From Dinoroseobacter sp. (GTDB taxonomy: Bacteria > Pseudomonadota > Alphaproteobacteria > Rhodobacterales > Rhodobacteraceae), in the NCBI GenBank assembly GCA_017643385.1, contig JAEPNN010000003.1, forward strand, positions 124,001 to 188,000: DNA of 64,000 nucleotides, written 5' to 3'. The notes beneath the pieces were generated by a model. The model worked only from the letters and a program-made list of their open reading frames with translations. It was not told the DNA's origin and made no database searches. The translations under genes and the position numbers were made by a program. Shown here in pieces: positions 27,374 through 36,144 of this stretch (its first letter is position 1; each line of letters starts with the position of its first letter).

Positions 27374-27409
27374 AAACGCGCGCGGTTCACTAAACAGCCG
27401 CGCGCGTTT
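27374..27409 (-). terminator. Strong terminator hairpin after the SDR gene
   Basis: AAACGCGCGCGG (27374-27385) and CCGCGCGCGTTT (27398-27409) form a perfect 12-bp stem around a 12-base loop, beginning 19 bp after the SDR stop. On the minus strand the stem is followed by a short T-rich run (GTTTTAAG), and on the plus strand by TTTT-GAAG, so it could work in both directions. It insulates the SDR gene from the ABC ATPase. Confidence 0.75.
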
Positions 27410-27427
27410 TGAAGTTTGCCAATCAGG

Positions 27428-28207
27428 TCACATTGTGGTGTTGACGCCACCACCATCCAGAAGAATATTTTGTCCGACAATGTAGCCTGCGTATTGCGAG
27501 CACAGGAATGCGCACATGGCTCCGAACTCTTCCTTGGTGCCGTACCGCCCTACAGGAATTGTTGCGTATTTTGCAGCGCGGACTTCTTCCATCGTTTTAC
27601 CCGAGCTTGCTGCAGCATTGTTGTCGAGCATATCGATCCGGTCAGTGTAGTGCGCACCGGGCAGTATGTTGTTAATGGTCACGCCCTTATTTGCGACCTG
27701 CCGCGCTGTGCCGGCAACGTAGCCGGTCAAACCTGCGCGTGCAGAATTTGACAAACCCAGCGCCGCAATCGGAGCCTTCACGGATTGTGAGGTGATGTTC
27801 ACGACGCGACCCCAGCCCCGATCCATCATCCCGGGCAGTTGCGATTTCATCAAAGCGATAGGCGTGAGCATGTTTGCATCAAGCGCATTGATGAAGTTAT
27901 CGCGATCCCAGTCGCTCCAAGACCCTGGAGGCGGACCGCCTGCGTTTGTGACAAGGATGTCTACCTGACCTGCGGCTTCCAAAACCTGAGCACGCCCAGC
28001 GTCTGAAGTGATATCGGCAGCGACGGCTTTAACATCGACGCCGTGTGCTGCCCGGATTTCGACCGCGGTGGCCTCCAACGCCTCTGCGCCACGTCCGTTC
28101 AGAATCAGATGTACACCTGCTTCTGCCAGCGCTTCTGCGCATCCACGGCCCAAACCTTTTGAGGACGCGCAGACAAGTGCGGTCTTACCGGAAATACCGA
28201 GATCCAT
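27428..28207 (-). CDS. SDR family oxidoreductase lacking the YxxxK pair
   Basis: A 259-residue SDR with the cofactor-binding CASSKGLGRG near residue 14, the NAGG motif, and the Ser of the tetrad in NITSQSVKAP. Where YxxxK should follow, it reads LGLSNSARAGL: no Tyr, and Arg in place of Lys. The C-terminal 'LLDGGGVNTTM' is conserved in the family. This matches a subgroup of FabG-like SDR proteins described as lacking an intact tetrad, known from memory. It is a single gene with its own terminator. Activity, if any, is unknown. Confidence 0.88.
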   Translation of the reverse strand: MDLGISGKTALVCASSKGLGRGCAEALAEAGVHLILNGRGAEALEATAVEIRAAHGVDVKAVAADITSDAGRAQVLEAAGQVDILVTNAGGPPPGSWSDWDRDNFINALDANMLTPIALMKSQLPGMMDRGWGRVVNITSQSVKAPIAALGLSNSARAGLTGYVAGTARQVANKGVTINNILPGAHYTDRIDMLDNNAAASSGKTMEEVRAAKYATIPVGRYGTKEEFGAMCAFLCSQYAGYIVGQNILLDGGGVNTTM

Positions 28208-28528
28208 GAAACCTCTCCCTTTTGGTCATTCTTTCGCCCCAATTAGCACCGAGCCCCCCCGCCGACCACGCCGAATCAATTTTCTAAGCATAAAACCCCG
28301 CCTCATTAACCTGCACTGCGAACAAAAACTGCGGCGGCGTCACAGATTGTCCTTCTTTATTCGACAATTTCGCCGGAATGCGTCGCCAGATTAGGGACGT
28401 CACGGGGTCTCTGTTACGCAAGGGTGTCTTCTCGACGGATGAGTATTTCACAACGGGCAGATCCAATGTCCGGGAAATCCCATCTTAATAATTTAGTGAA
28501 TATCAAGGGTGATGAGGTCCTTTGCAGT
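28208..28528. other. Intergenic region between the SDR and Hint genes
   Basis: About 320 bp between two divergent genes, holding both promoters. I see no RNA gene or strong hairpin. A T/C-rich patch and a run of seven C (around 28254-28260) are present. The frame of the Hint gene stays open to a GTG at 28424, so part of this stretch could be coding if the start is upstream of the one I chose. Confidence 0.5.
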
Positions 28529-29539
28529 ATGTCTCGTGAATTTCAGAAAACCGCTGGAGCACATCACGTGCTGACGGTTTATGATGCGACAGACTTTCGC
28601 TGCATCTTTGGCGTGAACCGGGGCGAAGCACTGGAAATTTCTGACGCGCTTTGCCTGGGTGACAGCTACCGGCTTGAGATGCACGCAGACGCAGTGTGTT
28701 TGGAACTGATCGGGCCCAACCCGGTAAATGCTGAGTGTGGCGGATACCATCTGGCAGGTGCCCCTGAAGTCTCTGCCGAACTTGGGCCGTCTATTACCAT
28801 GATGACCGAAGCGGGTAGCCTGACGAAAATGCGCAGTTTACTTATCGGTGAGCGCTGCTTTTTGCTGCCTTTGGGGGCCGGCGATCTTTTCGCCCCACAC
28901 ACGATAATCGATCAAACACCGGATATTGCACCTCTACCTCTCGCGGACCCGACCTGTCTCGCATTCAGCCGTGGCACACGTATTGCCACTCAGGACGGGC
29001 GTCTTGTTCCAATCGAGGATCTAAATTCGGATGACATGCTTCTGACACGCTCAGGCCGTGCAGTTCCGGTGCGTGCTATCCTATCTGAGACGGTTCCTGC
29101 CGTTGGGCGCGCGACCCGGGTTATTATCCGCGAAGGTGCGTTTTCAAACGAAGCAGAGCTGGTGGTAGCCGCTGATCACCGGCTTTTTGTGCCAGCACGC
29201 AGAAGAGAGCTTGATCCATCAGGACCTGACAGGATGGAAGCGGCTATCAAACTGATAAACGGCTTGACGGTCACAGCCTATGCAGGTGGTCGAAATGAAT
29301 ACTTCCACGTGCTCCTTGATCAGCATGAAGTGATTTATGCTGAAGGCATTCCGTGTGAGAGTTTTCTACTGACGGATGCAACACGCGCAGGTCTTTCCGA
29401 CGATCTTGCGGTGCAGGTGACACAAAGCGGTTTTACCGCACTTCATACTCCGCATCCCGCGACCCTGCCTCTCGCCCTGCGCCCAAGCCCCATGGCCCAT
29501 GCATCAGAAACGTCCATGAGGGTTTCGTCGGTAGGTTGA
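28529..29539 (+). CDS. Hint (hedgehog/intein) domain-containing protein
   Basis: A ~336-residue protein of the Hint_2 group common in Rhodobacteraceae. An N-terminal region with VLTVYDATDFRCIFGVNRGEAL is followed by the Hint domain with its nucleophilic Cys in PTCLAFSRGTRIATQDGR and the PIEDLNSDDMLLTRSGR block. The internal His block is represented by AADHRLF. Hint domains can self-cleave or transfer acyl groups; whether this one is active is unknown. I chose ATG 28529 with GAGG 11 bases upstream; ATG 28466, ATG 28439 and GTG 28424 are alternatives. It lies upstream of prfC. Confidence 0.8.
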   Translation: MSREFQKTAGAHHVLTVYDATDFRCIFGVNRGEALEISDALCLGDSYRLEMHADAVCLELIGPNPVNAECGGYHLAGAPEVSAELGPSITMMTEAGSLTKMRSLLIGERCFLLPLGAGDLFAPHTIIDQTPDIAPLPLADPTCLAFSRGTRIATQDGRLVPIEDLNSDDMLLTRSGRAVPVRAILSETVPAVGRATRVIIREGAFSNEAELVVAADHRLFVPARRRELDPSGPDRMEAAIKLINGLTVTAYAGGRNEYFHVLLDQHEVIYAEGIPCESFLLTDATRAGLSDDLAVQVTQSGFTALHTPHPATLPLALRPSPMAHASETSMRVSSVG

Positions 29540-29653
29540 TCGGCAAGATTTTCGATCAAAACATGTGGCCCCGACCACCGATGCACGCATGTCCCAAGCC
29601 TTTTCCAGCCGCTTCCGATTGCGCGAGCGCCAAGCGGCGTCTATATCGCGCGC

Positions 29654-31252
29654 ATGTTGGACAACGCCCCCTCTCTGCCGCCTGAAATTGCCCGCCGCCG
29701 GACTTTTGCGATTATCTCGCATCCGGATGCCGGCAAGACGACCCTGACCGAAAAATTTCTGCTCTTTGGCGGTGCCATTCAGATGGCCGGACAAGTGCGA
29801 GCGAAAGGCGAAGCACGGCGTACACGTTCGGATTTCATGGCGATGGAGAAAGATCGCGGGATTTCGGTCAGCGCCTCTGCAATGTCTTTTGACTTCAAGG
29901 AATTCCGGTTCAATCTTGTCGATACACCCGGACACTCGGATTTTTCCGAAGACACGTACCGCACACTAACCGCTGTTGATGCCGCGATCATGGTTATCGA
30001 TGGCGCGAAAGGCGTGGAGAGCCAGACGCAGAAGCTCTTCGAGGTCTGCCGCCTGCGCGATCTGCCAATTCTGACCTTCTGTAACAAAATGGACCGCGAA
30101 AGCCGCGATGTCTTCGAAATCATCGATGAGATTCAGGAAAACCTTGCGATCGATGTAACGCCTGCAAGCTGGCCTATTGGGACGGGAAGCGAGTTTCTCG
30201 GTTGTTACGATCTTTTGCGTGACCGGCTGGAATTGATGGACCGTGCAGATCGCAACAAGGTTGCAGACAGCATCGAGATCAACGGCCTTGATGATCCGCA
30301 GCTGGCAGAACACGTGCCAGAGCATCTTCTGGAAAAGCTTCTGGAAGAGATTGAGATGGCACGCGAATTGCTGCCCGCGCTTGATCCGAAATCTGTTCTG
30401 GAAGGACACATGACACCGATCTGGTTTGGCTCGGCAATCAATTCCTTTGGCGTCAAAGAGTTGATGGAGGGGATCGCCACTTACGGTCCAGAGCCACAAC
30501 CCCAGGCTGCGGAACCGCGTCAGATCAGCCCGGACGAGACCAAGGTATCGGGTTTTGTCTTCAAGGTTCAGGCCAACATGGACCCCAAGCACCGCGACCG
30601 CGTCGCGTTCGTGCGTCTGTGCGCCGGACATTTCAAACGCGGCATGAAGCTGACCCATGTGCGGGCAAAAAAGCCGATGGCGATTTCGAACCCCGTGCTG
30701 TTTCTGGCATCAGACCGTGAACTTGCGGAAGAGGCCTGGGCGGGTGATATCATTGGGATCCCAAACCACGGACAGTTGCGGATTGGCGACGCGCTAACAG
30801 AAGGCGAAGCGCTGCGCATCACAGGCATCCCCTCTTTTGCACCAGAGCTCTTACAGACCTGCCGCGCAGGCGATCCGATGAAGGCCAAGCATTTGGACAA
30901 AGCGCTGATGCAGTTTGCCGAAGAGGGCGCCGCAAAAGTGTTCAAACCAATGATGGGCTCTGGCTTCGTCGTAGGCGTCGTAGGCGCATTGCAGTTTGAG
31001 GTTCTGGCCAGCCGGATTGAGCTGGAATATGGGCTTCCTGTTCGGTTTGAGCCGTCGCAGTTCACCTCGGCCCGCTGGATTTCTGGCGAAAAGATTGCGA
31101 TGGATAAACTGATCAACGTCAACAAACAGCATATCGCTTATGACAATGACGGCGATCCGGTTTTCCTGACCAGACTGCAGTGGGATATTGACCGCGTTGA
31201 GCGTGACTATCCGGACCTGACGCTTTCGGCGACCAAGGAAATGATGGTTTAA
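29654..31252 (+). CDS. prfC: Peptide chain release factor 3
   Basis: RF3 is the GTPase that recycles RF1/RF2 after termination and polices translation fidelity. The 532-aa protein shows the GTPase motifs: G1 [15 protein letters not shown] (residue ~25), G2 around DRGISVSASAM, G3 DTPGHSDFSEDTYRT, G4 NKMD, plus EF-Tu-like domain II. It is full length. The ORF is bounded by its own 5' gap and a terminator-like hairpin ~100 bp after its stop. Confidence 0.96.
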   Translation: MLDNAPSLPPEIARRRTFAIISHPDAGKTTLTEKFLLFGGAIQMAGQVRAKGEARRTRSDFMAMEKDRGISVSASAMSFDFKEFRFNLVDTPGHSDFSEDTYRTLTAVDAAIMVIDGAKGVESQTQKLFEVCRLRDLPILTFCNKMDRESRDVFEIIDEIQENLAIDVTPASWPIGTGSEFLGCYDLLRDRLELMDRADRNKVADSIEINGLDDPQLAEHVPEHLLEKLLEEIEMARELLPALDPKSVLEGHMTPIWFGSAINSFGVKELMEGIATYGPEPQPQAAEPRQISPDETKVSGFVFKVQANMDPKHRDRVAFVRLCAGHFKRGMKLTHVRAKKPMAISNPVLFLASDRELAEEAWAGDIIGIPNHGQLRIGDALTEGEALRITGIPSFAPELLQTCRAGDPMKAKHLDKALMQFAEEGAAKVFKPMMGSGFVVGVVGALQFEVLASRIELEYGLPVRFEPSQFTSARWISGEKIAMDKLINVNKQHIAYDNDGDPVFLTRLQWDIDRVERDYPDLTLSATKEMMV

Positions 31253-31286
31253 CCATTCGCTAACCCTGTCCGCAGAGAGTGTGGGC

Positions 31287-31775
31287 ATGGCGCGCGCGTT
31301 TTTTGTTCTTCTTTTCTTGTCAGCGTGCCTGACGGATGGACCGCAATCGCACCGGTCATCTTTGACCGGTGTTTTGGGTCTGGCATCACGAACACTGATC
31401 GTCTCGACGCAACCGCACCATGTGATCTATGGCCGGGTGATTCTGGTTGATGGGACCTCTTCATCCCGATTTGCGTTGCAATTCGCGCGGGCGTTCGATG
31501 GGGTCCACTTCGGTTTGAAAATTCATTCAGTCTGGTCGAGCGGACAGAAGCTTGCCTTTGAGACTGCTCAGCAAGGCAGCCCCTTCTGCCGTGGTGTCGA
31601 TTGCAATTCAGAGCTTCTTGGTACTCTGATCTTTTCAGAGCAGGAGTTCACAACATTCTCAAAAATTGGGCTTTCTGCACGGATCATTGGCCCTGAAGTG
31701 GCAATTGATGTGACCGTTCCGGCACATTTGTTCCGCGAAACGCTGGATATCGCCACAGCGCGGCAGTTTCGTTGA
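31287..31775 (+). CDS. Putative lipoprotein (162 aa)
   Basis: A 162-residue protein with a short N-terminal hydrophobic stretch and lipobox-like FLSAC (MARAFFVLLFLSAC), implying lipid anchoring in the inner or outer membrane. The rest is beta-rich, with two further Cys (FCRGVDC) that could form a disulphide. A GTG at 31281 is an alternative start. A perfect terminator-like hairpin sits at 31350-31371 inside this frame, raising the possibility that expression is attenuated or that the frame is fortuitous. No family recognised. Confidence 0.6.
   Translation: MARAFFVLLFLSACLTDGPQSHRSSLTGVLGLASRTLIVSTQPHHVIYGRVILVDGTSSSRFALQFARAFDGVHFGLKIHSVWSSGQKLAFETAQQGSPFCRGVDCNSELLGTLIFSEQEFTTFSKIGLSARIIGPEVAIDVTVPAHLFRETLDIATARQFR
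31350..31375 (+). terminator. Intrinsic-terminator-like hairpin inside the lipoprotein CDS
   Basis: CACCGGTCA (31350-31358) pairs exactly with TGACCGGTG (31363-31371) across a TCTT tetraloop and is followed by TTTT (31372-31375), about 98 bp after the prfC stop. It has the form of a Rho-independent terminator for prfC, yet it lies in codons ~22-29 of the downstream ORF. Confidence 0.6.
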
Positions 31776-31901
31776 CCAGAGCCCTGCGATCGCTTATGCG
31801 TCGCGTTGCCCTAGAACAGGGATACAGCCGCGGGGCGCTCAAGACTTGCGTCCCATTGACCCGAGGCCCGTACCGACATCGGGCCCCAGATGTGGACGCA
31901 T

Positions 31902-33338
31902 ATGACGAATTTTACCGACCTGAACCTTGATCCAAAGGTTCTAAAGGCGATAGCCGAAACTGGCTACGAAACCCCAACCCCGATTCAGGCTGGCGCTATT
32001 CCTCCTGCGCTCGAAGGCCGAGATGTTCTTGGTATCGCGCAGACAGGCACCGGAAAGACCGCAAGCTTCACTCTGCCAATGATCACCATGCTGCGCAAAG
32101 GGCGCGCCCGGGCACGGATGCCCCGGTCCTTGGTTCTGGCACCAACACGAGAACTGGCGGCGCAGGTCGCAGAAAACTTCGACGCGTACGCGAAATACAC
32201 CAAACTGACCAAAGCGCTGTTGATCGGTGGCGTGTCCTTCAAAGAACAGGATGCCGCGATCGACCGGGGCGTAGATGTTTTGATCGCCACCCCCGGCCGC
32301 CTGCTTGACCATTTTGAGCGCGGCAAACTGCTGCTGACAGGCGTGCAAATCATGGTGGTGGACGAAGCCGACCGGATGCTCGATATGGGGTTCATCCCCG
32401 ATATTGAGAAGATCTTCCAATTGACGCCGTTCACGCGCCAAACCCTGTTCTTTTCGGCCACAATGGCGCCCGAGATCGAACGGATCACCAATACATTTCT
32501 GTCAGCTCCAGCCAAGATCGAAGTCGCGCGTGCTGCGACCACATCCGAAAATATTACGCAAGGCGTAGTGATGTTCAAAGGAAGCCGACGCGACCGTCAG
32601 CCAAGCGAGAAACGCAAGCTGCTGCGCACGTTGATCGACGCGGAAGGCGAAGCCTGCAAGAACGCGATTATCTTTTGCAACCGAAAAATTGACGTCGATA
32701 TCGTCGCGAAATCACTCAAGAAATATGGCTATGACGCGGCCCCTATCCATGGAGATCTGGAGCAGTCACAAAGGATGAAAACACTCGAGGGGTTCCGCGA
32801 CGGTACGTTGCGTTTTCTCGTAGCTTCTGATGTTGCAGCGCGTGGACTAGATATTCCCGACGTTAGCCACGTATTCAATTTTGACGTGCCCAGCCATGCC
32901 GAAGATTATGTGCACCGCATTGGGCGCACAGGACGCGCAGGCAAAAAAGGCACTGCGATGATGATCTGCGTTCCTACAGATGAAAAGAACCTTGAAGATA
33001 TCGAACGACTTGTAAAACAGGCCGTTCCCCGCATCGACAACCCGTTGGCTGCAGCCACGAAGCCGAAAACAGAGGCCGATACCGCACCTGCTGAAGAAAA
33101 GCCCAAGCGGACGCGTGGAGGGCGCGGACGCCGTAAGACGGAAGAACCAGAAACCGTCGAAGCGGAAGCGGTCGTTGAAACCTCAGCAGAACAACCGCGC
33201 GAAGAAAAACCACGTCGCGAACGCGGGGGGCGCGGACGAGGTCGGGACCGCGAAGATCGTGGAGCAAAAGTTGTGGGAATGGGCGATCACGTTCCCGGAT
33301 TTATCGCGATGAGTTTTGAAGAGCGTATCGCAAGCTGA
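31902..33338 (+). CDS. DEAD-box RNA helicase (RhlE-like)
   Basis: A 478-aa ATP-dependent RNA helicase. Motifs are all seen: Q-motif with GYETPTPIQ, motif I AQTGTGKT, motif Ia PTRELAAQ, motif II DEAD in DEADRMLDMGF, motif III SAT, motif VI HRIGRTGRAG. The C-terminal ~100 residues are disordered and basic, with RGGRGRRKTEEPE and RRERGGRGRGRDRED patches typical of RNA-binding RGG tails. It may help ribosome assembly or RNA turnover. Start is ATG 31902 or 31890, neither with a good ribosome-binding site. Its stop abuts the next, convergent gene. Confidence 0.92.
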   Translation: MTNFTDLNLDPKVLKAIAETGYETPTPIQAGAIPPALEGRDVLGIAQTGTGKTASFTLPMITMLRKGRARARMPRSLVLAPTRELAAQVAENFDAYAKYTKLTKALLIGGVSFKEQDAAIDRGVDVLIATPGRLLDHFERGKLLLTGVQIMVVDEADRMLDMGFIPDIEKIFQLTPFTRQTLFFSATMAPEIERITNTFLSAPAKIEVARAATTSENITQGVVMFKGSRRDRQPSEKRKLLRTLIDAEGEACKNAIIFCNRKIDVDIVAKSLKKYGYDAAPIHGDLEQSQRMKTLEGFRDGTLRFLVASDVAARGLDIPDVSHVFNFDVPSHAEDYVHRIGRTGRAGKKGTAMMICVPTDEKNLEDIERLVKQAVPRIDNPLAAATKPKTEADTAPAEEKPKRTRGGRGRRKTEEPETVEAEAVVETSAEQPREEKPRRERGGRGRGRDREDRGAKVVGMGDHVPGFIAMSFEERIAS

Positions 33339-33674
33339 TCAGGCGCGTCCCGCCTTATCCAACATCCACCAAGTCAGCAGCGCCTGCCCTATGAGGGCAA
33401 GTGGCGCTGTCACGTAAACAGTGAGCTGTAACAACGGACTAATGGGCGCCTCGCAGAGCGCGGCTTGTGCCGCTTCGCTCATGCCCGGCTCCGGAACGCA
33501 CCCAAAAAACACATCCGCGGTCACGAGCGCGAGTATTGCGACACCCAAGGCACTGATCAGCCAGACAAATTTCTTCTGCCCGGTTCGTGCTGCAAACCAA
33601 AGCATAAGTCCGATGCCCGAATACCAAAACAGCAATGGCAACCCGACCCCGTAAAAGTAGAAGCCTTGTTGCAT
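33339..33674 (-). CDS. Small membrane protein, last gene of the rnj run
   Basis: A 111-residue protein with three hydrophobic segments (~residues 8-28, 37-57 and 81-103). Cys residues occur in FFGCVPEPG and ALCEAP, in the loop between the second and third, possibly a periplasmic disulphide. The ATG immediately follows the TAA of rnj with no gap. Its stop abuts the stop of the convergent DEAD-box gene, leaving no intergenic bases. No family recognised; function unknown. Confidence 0.7.
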   Translation of the reverse strand: MQQGFYFYGVGLPLLFWYSGIGLMLWFAARTGQKKFVWLISALGVAILALVTADVFFGCVPEPGMSEAAQAALCEAPISPLLQLTVYVTAPLALIGQALLTWWMLDKAGRA

Positions 33675-35348
33675 TTACTCGGTAACGAGCCGCGAGATGA
33701 GCACCGTGACTTCGGGCTTCTTACCCACCTCATCCATCACGGTTTTGCGCGCAACCCGTTTCACCGCACCTTCCAACTGCTCATCGCTGCGCACGGTTTT
33801 GCGATCGGCACGCCCCATTAAGGCGGCGATATCGTCTTCAACAAGCTCTTGCAGCGGAGCGCCGGAGCTTCCCGTATCCGGCAGACCGCGGACCTGCACC
33901 CAGGCATCATCGAGTGCCTCGTCCTCGTCATCGACGATGACCACCACTGCAACATGGCCGTTCAACGCCATCTTGATCCTCTCGCGCACCACACCATCGA
34001 GCGCCCCGACCAGTGCTGCACCGTCCAGATAAACCCGTCCGGTTTCGACGTATTCAACAACGCGCGGGTCATTGCCCGAAAGCTCCACCATCGCTCCATT
34101 CGGCGCGACAATACCTGTTCGTCCACCGGCTTTGGCCAACTTAACGTGTTCCCGAAGATGACGGTGCTCACCATGCATTGGCACTACGATTTGCGGATTC
34201 AGCAACTTGTGTACCGCAATCAGGTCTGGGCGGTTTGCGTGTCCCGAGACATGATAGAGTCCGCCCTGATCATCGCTGACATCAACGCCCATTTCGGAAT
34301 AGGCGTTCCAGATACGCGCAACGCCCACCTCGTTCCCCGGAATGGTCTTGGAGGAAAAGAGAAAGGTATCGCCCTCCTGCATTTCCAGACCCAGATATTT
34401 GCCACGGCTGAGCGCTGCGGATGCTGCGCGACGTTCTCCCTGGCTGCCAGTCACGATCAGCATCAGGTTTTCACGCGGCACCTGTGTCGCGTCTTCCGGG
34501 CCGATCGTTGAGGGGAAACCTGCCATGACAGACGTTTCTTCTGCGGTTTGCACCATACGCCGCATCGCCCGGCCAAGCAGGCAAACCGAGCGACCAGCGG
34601 CGATCCCAGCTTCTGCAAGCGCTTTCACACGCGCAAGGTTCGAGGCAAATGTCGTGGCCACGACCATGCCGGATGCTTCAGAAATGAAGTCTTTCAAGCG
34701 CGGGGCCACTTCGGCCTCCGACCGGCCAGGTTGCGCTGAAAATACATTGGTGCTGTCGCAGATCAGAGCGCGCACGCCACCTTCGGCAACAGAGGCCCAA
34801 AGTTCGGGATCAAACGGCTCGCCCAGCCCCGGCGTCGGATCCAGCTTGAAATCACCTGTATGCACCAGCCGCCCGGCGGGGGTGTCGATGACCATTCCGG
34901 ACGCCTGCGGGATCGAATGCGATACAGGAAGGAAGCCCACCTTGAAGGGCCCTACATCTGTTGTGGAAGGCCACGCGTCGCAGACCTGAACCATATCTGG
35001 GTCATGTCCCCGTTCTTCCAGTTTTCTTCTGGCGATGGCTGCCGTGAAACTGCGCGCGTAGATTGGAGCGTTAAGCTGCGCTGCGAGAATGCCCACGCCA
35101 CCCACATGGTCTTCGTGCGCATGGGTCACGAATACACCGTCCAAACGGTCCGCCCGATCCATCAGCCACGCCATATCCGGCAGGATCAGGTCCACGCCCG
35201 GCGATCCGTCCATGTCGGGGAAGGTTACGCCCAGATCGACCAGAATATATCGTTCGGCCCCTTCTGGCCCGTAGCCATAGACATAGGCGTTCATTCCGAT
35301 CTCACCCGCTCCACCGAGGGGCAGGTAGATGAGGCGTTCTCCGCTCAT
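33675..35348 (-). CDS. rnj: Ribonuclease J
   Basis: RNase J is a metallo-beta-lactamase fold 5'-3' exo- and endoribonuclease used in rRNA and mRNA processing. The 557-aa protein has the zinc-binding HAHEDH motif at residues 76-81, LGGAGEIGMNAYV at the N-terminus, and the beta-CASP part with HVSGHANRPDL and VPMHGEHRHL. It starts 2 bp after coaX and is followed with zero gap by the small membrane protein. The birA-coaX-rnj run after nuoN recurs in Rhodobacteraceae from memory. Confidence 0.95.
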   Translation of the reverse strand: MSGERLIYLPLGGAGEIGMNAYVYGYGPEGAERYILVDLGVTFPDMDGSPGVDLILPDMAWLMDRADRLDGVFVTHAHEDHVGGVGILAAQLNAPIYARSFTAAIARRKLEERGHDPDMVQVCDAWPSTTDVGPFKVGFLPVSHSIPQASGMVIDTPAGRLVHTGDFKLDPTPGLGEPFDPELWASVAEGGVRALICDSTNVFSAQPGRSEAEVAPRLKDFISEASGMVVATTFASNLARVKALAEAGIAAGRSVCLLGRAMRRMVQTAEETSVMAGFPSTIGPEDATQVPRENLMLIVTGSQGERRAASAALSRGKYLGLEMQEGDTFLFSSKTIPGNEVGVARIWNAYSEMGVDVSDDQGGLYHVSGHANRPDLIAVHKLLNPQIVVPMHGEHRHLREHVKLAKAGGRTGIVAPNGAMVELSGNDPRVVEYVETGRVYLDGAALVGALDGVVRERIKMALNGHVAVVVIVDDEDEALDDAWVQVRGLPDTGSSGAPLQELVEDDIAALMGRADRKTVRSDEQLEGAVKRVARKTVMDEVGKKPEVTVLISRLVTE

Positions 35349-35350
35349 AC

Positions 35351-36127
35351 TTAGTTCCCGTTTGCTGTGTTGTAGTCGTGGATGATCCGCAACCCGTGCA
35401 TCGTCAAGTCTTCGTCAAATTCATCGAACAAGGCTTCTGACTGTTGAAATAGCGGAGCCAGACCGCCGGTCGAGATGATCTTCATATCGCGGTCCCGTTC
35501 TCCCTTGATACGGTCGCAGATCTCGCGCACCAGCCCGACATAGCCCCAGAACACACCTGACTGCATACAAGCCACCGTGTTGGTGCCAATAACGGCCTGA
35601 GGTTTGGAGATATCGACATGGGGCAACGCGGCGGCCGCAGAATGCAACGCTGCAAGCGACAGATTTACGCCGGGTGCGATAACGCCCCCGATATATGCAC
35701 CGTCCTTTGCAACGACATCAAAAGTGGTGGCGGTCCCGAAATCAACAACAATCAGATCGCCGCCATAGCGATCAAAACCTGCAACCGTGTTCACCAGACG
35801 ATCCGGACCAACCTGCGTTCCCGCGTCGACCCGCACATCCACCGGCAGCAGGCAATCTGGCTTGCCCACCACATAAGGTCTGGTATCAAAATACCGATCT
35901 GCGAGGACACGCAGGTTGAACACAACGCGCGGCACTGTAGAGCTGATGATCACATGATTGATATCACTCTCGATCTTCTTGAACGCCTTTAGCGTCGACA
36001 GCCACACATAATATTCATCCGCCGTACGCTGATGTTGAGTCGCCATGCGCCAGGACGCAATGAAAGCTGTCCCATCCCAGATCGAAAAGACAGTGTTGGT
36101 GTTGCCGCAATCAATGGCCAGAAGCAT
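35351..36127 (-). CDS. coaX: Type III pantothenate kinase
   Basis: CoaX phosphorylates pantothenate in the first step of coenzyme A synthesis and is not feedback-inhibited by CoA. The 258-aa protein starts MLLAIDCGNTNTVFSIWDG (the Asp-x-Gly-Asn-Thr ATP motif of the ASKHA superfamily), with VDFGTATTFDVV and YIGGVIAPG, diagnostic of type III enzymes. It is 17 bp downstream of birA and 2 bp upstream of rnj on the minus strand. Confidence 0.95.
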   Translation of the reverse strand: MLLAIDCGNTNTVFSIWDGTAFIASWRMATQHQRTADEYYVWLSTLKAFKKIESDINHVIISSTVPRVVFNLRVLADRYFDTRPYVVGKPDCLLPVDVRVDAGTQVGPDRLVNTVAGFDRYGGDLIVVDFGTATTFDVVAKDGAYIGGVIAPGVNLSLAALHSAAAALPHVDISKPQAVIGTNTVACMQSGVFWGYVGLVREICDRIKGERDRDMKIISTGGLAPLFQQSEALFDEFDEDLTMHGLRIIHDYNTANGN

Positions 36128-36144
36128 CTTGGGCCCTCGTGGGG

